A stretch of DNA of 64,000 nt from DUUI01 sp964627845 (GTDB lineage: Bacteria > Bacillota_I > Bacilli_A > Erysipelotrichales > Erysipelotrichaceae): positions 1-64,000 of the forward strand of contig CAZVKL010000002.1 of the NCBI GenBank assembly GCA_964627845.1. The letters are read 5' to 3'. The position numbers and the translations under genes were made by a program. The notes beneath the pieces were generated by a model that saw nothing but the letters and a program-made list of their open reading frames with translations, searched no databases and was not told the DNA's origin. Positions within the stretch are counted from its first letter, which is position 1. Each line of letters starts with the position of its first letter. This document shows, piece after piece, positions 59,225-64,000 of the stretch.

Positions 59225-59356
59225 AGCAGATAATCTAACTCTACCTTTGGCACGACGACGAGCTAGAACACGACGTCCACCAACAGTTTTCATACGGGCT
59301 CTAAATCCATGAGTTTTTTGATGTTTTCTTTTGCTCGGTTGATAAGTTCTTTTCAT
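59222..59356 (-). CDS. rpmH: 50S ribosomal protein L34
   Basis: 44 residues, very basic, with the family's MKRTYQPSKRKHQKTHGFRA opening and RRRAKGR end. It is too short for many gene finders. GGAGGTGG precedes the ATG, and a TTGACT/TATAAT promoter lies upstream. It starts the rpmH-rnpA-yidC-jag unit that always flanks oriC. Confidence 0.97.
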   Translation of the reverse strand: MKRTYQPSKRKHQKTHGFRARMKTVGGRRVLARRRAKGRVRLSA

Positions 59357-59402
59357 AAGAGAACCACCTCCGTTCTTCAAGTTTCCGCGCAATTGCCTTT
59401 TG

Positions 59403-59432
59403 ATTATATACTAGGAGTTGTTTTAAAGTCAA
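59403..59432 (-). promoter_or_regulatory. rpmH promoter
   Basis: Minus-strand -35 TTGACT (59427-59432), 18-base spacer, -10 TATAAT (59403-59408). Confidence 0.8.
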
Positions 59433-59524
59433 GAAATCTAGAGTTCTGTGTGAAAAATCAATATTGTACAAATTTCAACTCTTGTTTCTTAAAAACCTAT
59501 ATATAAGGATAGTGCACTTAAAAT

Positions 59525-59969
59525 TGTGGATAATTGTTAAGTCAGATTGTTGATAACTTTCTTTTTGTTTTGTTGACAAGTGTGAACACAGTCATCCAAT
59601 TTAATTGTTGAGTTTATGTGACAATCCACACTTTATTAACAATTAGATTGAGCGAGTTATCCACAGGTTGTGGATTTGTCGATAAGTATTGAAACTCCAG
59701 TAATTAGTGACTTTATTTATCAACATATTTGTGGATAACCATTTTATTAACTCACAGTTATACACATTTCTCAACAATTCTTTTTCCACAGAAAAGTTCT
59801 CCACAATTTGTCCACAATAAATTTTGTGGAAACTGTGGATAAATTTCTAAAATACAGTGGATAAGGACGTTATTTGTCATGTGACTTTGTGGATAAGATT
59901 TTTACATTTCATTTTCAATAGATATTCAACAATTTTTAAGGTAACATTAATGCACAGTAAGGAGTATTT
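59525..59969. other. oriC: Chromosomal origin of replication oriC, upstream part
   Basis: The 613-base gap between rpmH and dnaA holds at least six DnaA boxes matching TTATNCACA or its complement: 59525-59533, 59657-59665, 59730-59738, 59758-59766, 59834-59842 and 59888-59896. Further one-mismatch boxes lie near 59669, 59782, 59797, 59808 and 59856. They are on both strands. The stretch between the last box and dnaA (59897-59945) is almost pure A+T and could be the unwinding element. A further box follows dnaA at 61322-61330. Confidence 0.92.
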
Positions 59970-61319
59970 ATGACAACTGTTGAATTTTTCTTAGATCAAA
60001 CTTGGAAAAAAACATTGTCAATTATTAAAGAAAGTCAGCGATTTGATGATTCAGTATTTAGAAGTTTTTTTGAAAATGACACAAAATTAAGAAGTTTAGA
60101 TGATGGTCATGCCATTATTCAAGTTGTTTCATTTATTCAAAAAGAAGTCATGTTAGGGGAGAAAGAATTCATCTTAGATTGTATTAAACAAGAAGTTCCT
60201 GATATTGATAAAGTTAGTATTGTCTTTGAAAATGAGGGAACAAACGCATCAAGTGAATCAGTGTCTAAATCTTTCAACGATAATATCAATCCGAAATATA
60301 CCTTTGATAATTTCATTGTTGGTCCAAGTAATAAAGAAGTCCAGTCTGCGGCATTGGCTTGTTCTTATAGTCCTGGAAAGCTTTATAATCCTTTATTTAT
60401 ATATGGTAACTCGGGTTTAGGTAAAACCCATTTATTGCATGCGATTGGCAACTATGTGTTATCAAATCATGATAATTTAAATGTATTGTATATTCAATGT
60501 TCTGATTTTGTGGATAAAGTATCGATTAATTCTCAAAATAACACGATTGATAAGTTCAAGATTGAAATGTCTAATCTAGATTTATTATTAGTGGATGATA
60601 TTCAATTTTTAGCTGGGAAGAAACTTAAATCACAAGAGGTCTTTTTCCAAATTTTTAATACCTTAATTCAGAATAAGAAACAAATTGTGATTACTAGTGA
60701 TCGTCAACCAACTGAAATTAATGAATTAGAAGAACGTCTTATTTCTCGTTTTTATTCAGGATTATCGGTGAGTGTAAATTCTCCCGCTTTTGATACGTCT
60801 AAAGCAATTTTAAAACAAAAATTAACACAACAATCATTTGATTTTTCACTAATTGATGAAGAAGTCTTGGATTATTTAGCGACTAATTTTTCAAAGGATA
60901 TTCGTAAGCTTGAAGGACAATTAAATCGATTGTTGTTTTATGGTATTAATTTTAATGATGAATCAAAGATTACGTTACAAACTGCCATTAGTGCTTTTAG
61001 AGGCCAAAGTAGTGATAAAGAGTCAAAAGAAATAACGTCTTCTAAAATTAAACGGGTCGTTTGTGACTATTATGGCATCACCAAATCACAATTGATTTCT
61101 AAAGCACGTTCTAAACAAATTTCTATTCCTAGACATATCGCAATTATGTTACATCGACGCCATCTTGATTGGAGTTTTGCGAAAATTGGAGAAGAATTTG
61201 GTAAGAGAGATCACTCAACCATCATAAATTCTTGCGAGAAGGTTGAAAAACTTCTTAAGACAGATGATTTGTTTAGACAAGCGTTTAGTGAGATTGAAAA
61301 ATCATTAGTTTCTAGTTAA
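59970..61319 (+). CDS. dnaA: Chromosomal replication initiator DnaA
   Basis: 449 residues. Domain I (1-about 85), short linker, domain III AAA+ ATPase (Walker A GNSGLGKTH at about 146-154; LLLVDDIQFLAGK Walker B; sensor FYSGLSV), domain IV with the DnaA-box helix-turn-helix (KRDHSTIINSCEKV). It binds oriC and opens the duplex. AAGGAG precedes the ATG. Intact. Confidence 0.98.
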   Translation: MTTVEFFLDQTWKKTLSIIKESQRFDDSVFRSFFENDTKLRSLDDGHAIIQVVSFIQKEVMLGEKEFILDCIKQEVPDIDKVSIVFENEGTNASSESVSKSFNDNINPKYTFDNFIVGPSNKEVQSAALACSYSPGKLYNPLFIYGNSGLGKTHLLHAIGNYVLSNHDNLNVLYIQCSDFVDKVSINSQNNTIDKFKIEMSNLDLLLVDDIQFLAGKKLKSQEVFFQIFNTLIQNKKQIVITSDRQPTEINELEERLISRFYSGLSVSVNSPAFDTSKAILKQKLTQQSFDFSLIDEEVLDYLATNFSKDIRKLEGQLNRLLFYGINFNDESKITLQTAISAFRGQSSDKESKEITSSKIKRVVCDYYGITKSQLISKARSKQISIPRHIAIMLHRRHLDWSFAKIGEEFGKRDHSTIINSCEKVEKLLKTDDLFRQAFSEIEKSLVSS

Positions 61320-61321
61320 AT

Positions 61322-61330
61322 TTATCCACA
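61322..61330 (-). promoter_or_regulatory. DnaA box between dnaA and dnaN
   Basis: TTATCCACA right after the dnaA stop, with a weaker CTATCCACT ten bases on. The 144-base dnaA-dnaN gap also holds an extended -10 (TGTTAGAAT, 61360-61368) for dnaN. A bipartite origin is possible. Confidence 0.7.
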
Positions 61331-61359
61331 TCTATCCACTGTTAAGTCAACACTAAATA

Positions 61360-61368
61360 TGTTAGAAT
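61360..61368 (+). promoter_or_regulatory. dnaN promoter, extended -10
   Basis: TGTTAGAAT, about 95 bases before the dnaN ATG. The DnaA box upstream may allow autoregulation by DnaA. Confidence 0.45.
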
Positions 61369-61463
61369 AAGTCTGTAATTAGTATGGATTTTGTCATTTG
61401 TCCCCAGTTTCCACAACCCTAATAATAGTAATAAGAATATAAAGTATATAAAAGGAGCTCCCT

Positions 61464-62594
61464 ATGAATTTCTCAGTATCGAAAAACGCATTCTACCAAG
61501 GATTGACCCATGTTAATAAAGCCATTACGGTCAATTCACCTTTACCACAATTATCGGGTATTAAAATTGATGTCTTTGAAAATCAAATAATTCTCACAGC
61601 GAGTGATTCTGATTTATCAATTGAACTAAAGTTATTTTCAAGTGATGCAGATAATAAATTGGTTATCGATGAAATTGGATCAGTGGTGATTGATTCTAGA
61701 TATCTATTGGATATTGTTAGAAAATTAGAAGATGAAGTGGTTCATTTTGAGTTAATTGATGGATCGTTGGTTAAAATCTTCGATAATATCGCTGATTATA
61801 AAATTAATGGGATGCGTGCCAACCAATACCCACAAATTGATTTTAGTGAACCAGAATTAAAGTTTAATCTTAAATCGGATGTGATTAATGCGGCTATTTA
61901 CCAGACTTTATTTGCGACGAGTGATAAAGAAACTCGCCCGGTTTTAACGGGTGTTAATTTTAATTATTCAGCTCAAGACAATAAGTTAGTTTTAATTGCG
62001 ACAGACTCTTATCGTTTGGCTCATAAAACAGTTCCATTAGAAAATGTGAATGAAGATTTTAATATTACCATTCCTCGTAAAGTATTGGCTGAGTTAAATC
62101 GTTTGATTGAAAATGTTGATGAAATAGAAGTTGCTTTGAATAACAAAAAAATTCAATTTAAATTTGATCATATCCTGATTCAATCACGTTTATTGGATGG
62201 TGTTTTCCCTGAAACGAAACGTTTAATTCCAACACAGTTTGTCACAGAAGTGACTCTACAGACGAAACAATTATTGAGAGCGATAGATCGAGCCTCGTTT
62301 ATTAAACAAGAAGGGGTTTCAACGGTTAAGTTTGATATTATTTCTGATGAAATCGTGGTGACCAATACGTCTCAAGAGATGGGTTCATTTAAGGAGTCGT
62401 TACAGATTGATGAATTTAAGGGAGACCCATTGAAAATCTCTTTCTCTACGAAGTTTATGATGGAAGCGTTAAGAAGTTTAAATAGCTTAGATGTAATTAT
62501 TAAATTTGCGGGTGATATGAGACCATTCTTATTAATTAATCCTGTGGATGATTCAATCATTCACTTAGTCTTACCAGTTAGATCTTATGATTAG
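61464..62594 (+). CDS. dnaN: DNA polymerase III beta sliding clamp
   Basis: 376 residues, three-domain clamp. The segment RLAHKTVPL and the C-terminal FLLINPVDDSIIHLVLPVRSYD are family marks. AAAGGAG precedes the ATG. It ends in a strong terminator before yaaA. Confidence 0.97.
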   Translation: MNFSVSKNAFYQGLTHVNKAITVNSPLPQLSGIKIDVFENQIILTASDSDLSIELKLFSSDADNKLVIDEIGSVVIDSRYLLDIVRKLEDEVVHFELIDGSLVKIFDNIADYKINGMRANQYPQIDFSEPELKFNLKSDVINAAIYQTLFATSDKETRPVLTGVNFNYSAQDNKLVLIATDSYRLAHKTVPLENVNEDFNITIPRKVLAELNRLIENVDEIEVALNNKKIQFKFDHILIQSRLLDGVFPETKRLIPTQFVTEVTLQTKQLLRAIDRASFIKQEGVSTVKFDIISDEIVVTNTSQEMGSFKESLQIDEFKGDPLKISFSTKFMMEALRSLNSLDVIIKFAGDMRPFLLINPVDDSIIHLVLPVRSYD

Positions 62595-62618
62595 AACTAC
62601 AGTTTGTAGTTCTTTTTT
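62593..62618 (+). terminator. Terminator of dnaN
   Basis: Stem AGAACTACA/TGTAGTTCT with loop GTT, followed by TTTTT. It starts at the dnaN stop codon. Confidence 0.85.
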
Positions 62619-62690
62619 GTGTTTAAATAGTTAATTAAAAATAAATAATTTTTATATTAATGTTTTAGTTGATTCCCATCGTTTCTCAAA

Positions 62691-62720
62691 TTGGTAAAAA
62701 GGCCTAAAAAATGGTATAAT
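62691..62720 (+). promoter_or_regulatory. yaaA-recF promoter
   Basis: TTGGTA (62691-62696), 18-base spacer, extended -10 TGGTATAAT (TATAAT 62715-62720). Confidence 0.65.
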
Positions 62721-62750
62721 TTACAAGTTGAGATAGATGGGAGTTTTACT

Positions 62751-62948
62751 GTGAAACTAAAGGAAAATCAGATTACACTAGGCCAATTATTAAAGGTCTT
62801 AGGTTATATTTCCAGTGGTGGTGAAGCAAAGCATCGAATGCATGAATTTGAGATTACCCTCAATGGTGAAATTGAGAACCGTCGTGGCCGAAAAATTCAT
62901 CCAGGAGATGTGGTTGTGATTGATGGCCGGGAAATTGAGATTGAATGA
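62751..62948 (+). CDS. yaaA: S4-domain protein YaaA
   Basis: 65 residues. S4-like RNA-binding fold with ITLGQLLKVLGYISSGGEAK and GEIENRRGRKIHPGDVVVIDG. The start is a GTG at 62751 with GGGAG 7 bases upstream; the ORF's leading TTG at 62691 lies in the promoter. It is always found between dnaN and recF in Bacillota; the function relates to ribosome assembly. It overlaps recF by 4 bases (ATGA). Confidence 0.88.
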   Translation: MKLKENQITLGQLLKVLGYISSGGEAKHRMHEFEITLNGEIENRRGRKIHPGDVVVIDGREIEIE

Positions 62949-64000
62949 AGATAAACTCTCTTTCTTTGTTAAATTTTCGTAACTATGAGTCACTGACTTG
63001 CCAGTTTAATCCACAATTAAACATTATTGTGGGTGATAATGCACAGGGAAAAACAAATCTTTTAGAATCAATCTATTTCATGTCAACGTTAAGAAGTTTT
63101 AGAACTCAATCAGATCAAGATTTAATTCGATTTGATCAAGATTATTTTAAAATTAATTGTGAGATAGAAACAGAGCTAACAACCAAACAATGTCAGGTTC
63201 TTGTTTTTAAATCGGGGAAAAGTATCAAAATCAATGAGACTGTTATAAAAAAGAGTAGTGATTATATTGGGACCATTAATTGTGTTAGTTTTTCTCCACA
63301 AGATTTAAACTTCTTTACTGATTCACCTAAAACAAGACGTAAGTTCTTAGATATTGAGGCGACAAAGTTATCTCGACAATATCTTTATCATTTGAATAAC
63401 TATGTTAACTTACTTAAACAAAGAAATGCGCTTTTGAAACAACCTAATGTTGATGAAGAAATCTTAATGATTCTTAGTAAACAATTAGTGGATGACATGT
63501 GGGAAATTGTTTCTTATCGACAAGAAATGGTTGATTTTCTTAATTCGAGAACTCAAGTTTTATTTAATGAATTAAGTGAGAGTGAAACTGAAATCATTTT
63601 TGAATTGAAAACAGAGGTTGAAGTGACAACAGAATCAGCGTTTAAACAAAAAATGATGGATAAAATGATTCAGAATAAAGCGAGAGATATCTATTTTAAA
63701 GTGACACATGCGGGTTGTCATCGTGATGATTTAATTACATTGATGAATAAGCATGATATCAATACAGTGGCCTCACAGGGTCAAAAAAGACTGGTATTAG
63801 TTGCTTTAAAACTTGCGTTAATTGAGTTTATTACGCAGAAACAGAAAGAGTCACCAATCCTATTGTTAGATGATGTCTTTTCTGAATTGGATCAGAATCA
63901 TCAACAATTATTTATAAAGAAAACACCTAGTAATATTCAAACGATTATCACGACTACCTCAATTGATGAAGAAATCAAATTAGATCGTTCGATGACGATT
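62945..64000 (+). CDS. recF: DNA replication and repair protein RecF, 3' end outside the window
   Basis: 352 codons from the ATG at 62945 to the window end, with no stop; the family is about 370 residues, so only the tail is missing. SMC-like ATPase with Walker A GDNAQGKTNLLES, CHRDDL, SQGQKRLVLVALKLAL (signature) and Walker B ILLLDDVFSELD. It loads RecA at gaps. It is translationally coupled to yaaA. Confidence 0.95.
   Translation, partial: MKINSLSLLNFRNYESLTCQFNPQLNIIVGDNAQGKTNLLESIYFMSTLRSFRTQSDQDLIRFDQDYFKINCEIETELTTKQCQVLVFKSGKSIKINETVIKKSSDYIGTINCVSFSPQDLNFFTDSPKTRRKFLDIEATKLSRQYLYHLNNYVNLLKQRNALLKQPNVDEEILMILSKQLVDDMWEIVSYRQEMVDFLNSRTQVLFNELSESETEIIFELKTEVEVTTESAFKQKMMDKMIQNKARDIYFKVTHAGCHRDDLITLMNKHDINTVASQGQKRLVLVALKLALIEFITQKQKESPILLLDDVFSELDQNHQQLFIKKTPSNIQTIITTTSIDEEIKLDRSMTI

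Overview
The window is a 64 kb piece of an AT-rich bacterial chromosome that contains the replication origin. The order rpmH-rnpA-yidC-jag | oriC | dnaA-dnaN-yaaA-recF, together with rpsF-ssb-rpsR-yybS-gdpP-rplI-dnaB-walJ-rlmH, rsmG-parA-parB and tmk-holB-ricT-rsmI, is typical of Bacillota (Firmicutes). Strong AGGAGG-type ribosome binding sites, PerR, HPr, a PyrR-type attenuator and gdpP fit this. TGA is used as a stop (for example dnaB and the TGA/ATG overlap before recF), so this is not a Mycoplasma-type code. The small, tightly packed gene set suggests Erysipelotrichia or a relative near the Mollicutes, but the species cannot be named from the sequence alone.

Layout. 1-8.1 kb: a partial lipoprotein, ptsH and the conserved rpsF-to-rlmH replication/ribosome block, read leftward. 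8.3-9.6 kb: two tandem ispD-like cytidylyltransferases. 9.7-15.7 kb: a carbohydrate island with a split glucitol-family PTS (gutM, srlA, srlE and a divergent srlB), a dihydrolipoamide-dehydrogenase-like enzyme, a decayed antiterminator and a glucose-family PTS EIICB. 15.7-25 kb: a PyrR-attenuated uracil permease, a FUSC-family membrane protein, parB/parA/rsmG, a GNAT-methyltransferase fusion, an ECF-like sigma/membrane-regulator pair and mnmG. 25-32.6 kb: small metabolic genes, an ABC exporter, perR with its own operator, cutC and metG. 32.6-42.1 kb: a galactose regulon (galM, galK, mglBAC, a LacI-family regulator and an aldo/keto reductase) with recognisable operators. 42.2-47.5 kb: rsmI-ricT-holB-tmk, a NUDIX-GNAT fusion and divIC. 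47.5-51 kb: an N-acetylhexosamine kinase/nucleotidyltransferase pair and an AraC regulator separated by a 628-base gap with decayed coding sequence. 51-59.4 kb: gpx-gpmI, pth-mfd-rqcP and rpmH-rnpA-yidC-jag. 59.4-64 kb: oriC, dnaA, dnaN, yaaA and the first 352 codons of recF.

Functionally this is a housekeeping chromosome region carrying a host-glycan or plant-sugar scavenging theme: galactose import and phosphorylation, HexNAc 1-phosphate and sugar-nucleotide formation, and two PTS systems fed by HPr. I found no rRNA, tRNA, CRISPR array, insertion sequence or prophage. The oddest loci are the gut-PTS/LPD/PRD region, the duplicated ispD, the apparently leaderless divergent rsmG/GNAT-methyltransferase promoters, and the two-domain fusion enzymes. 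No wholly new defence or mobile system is evident.
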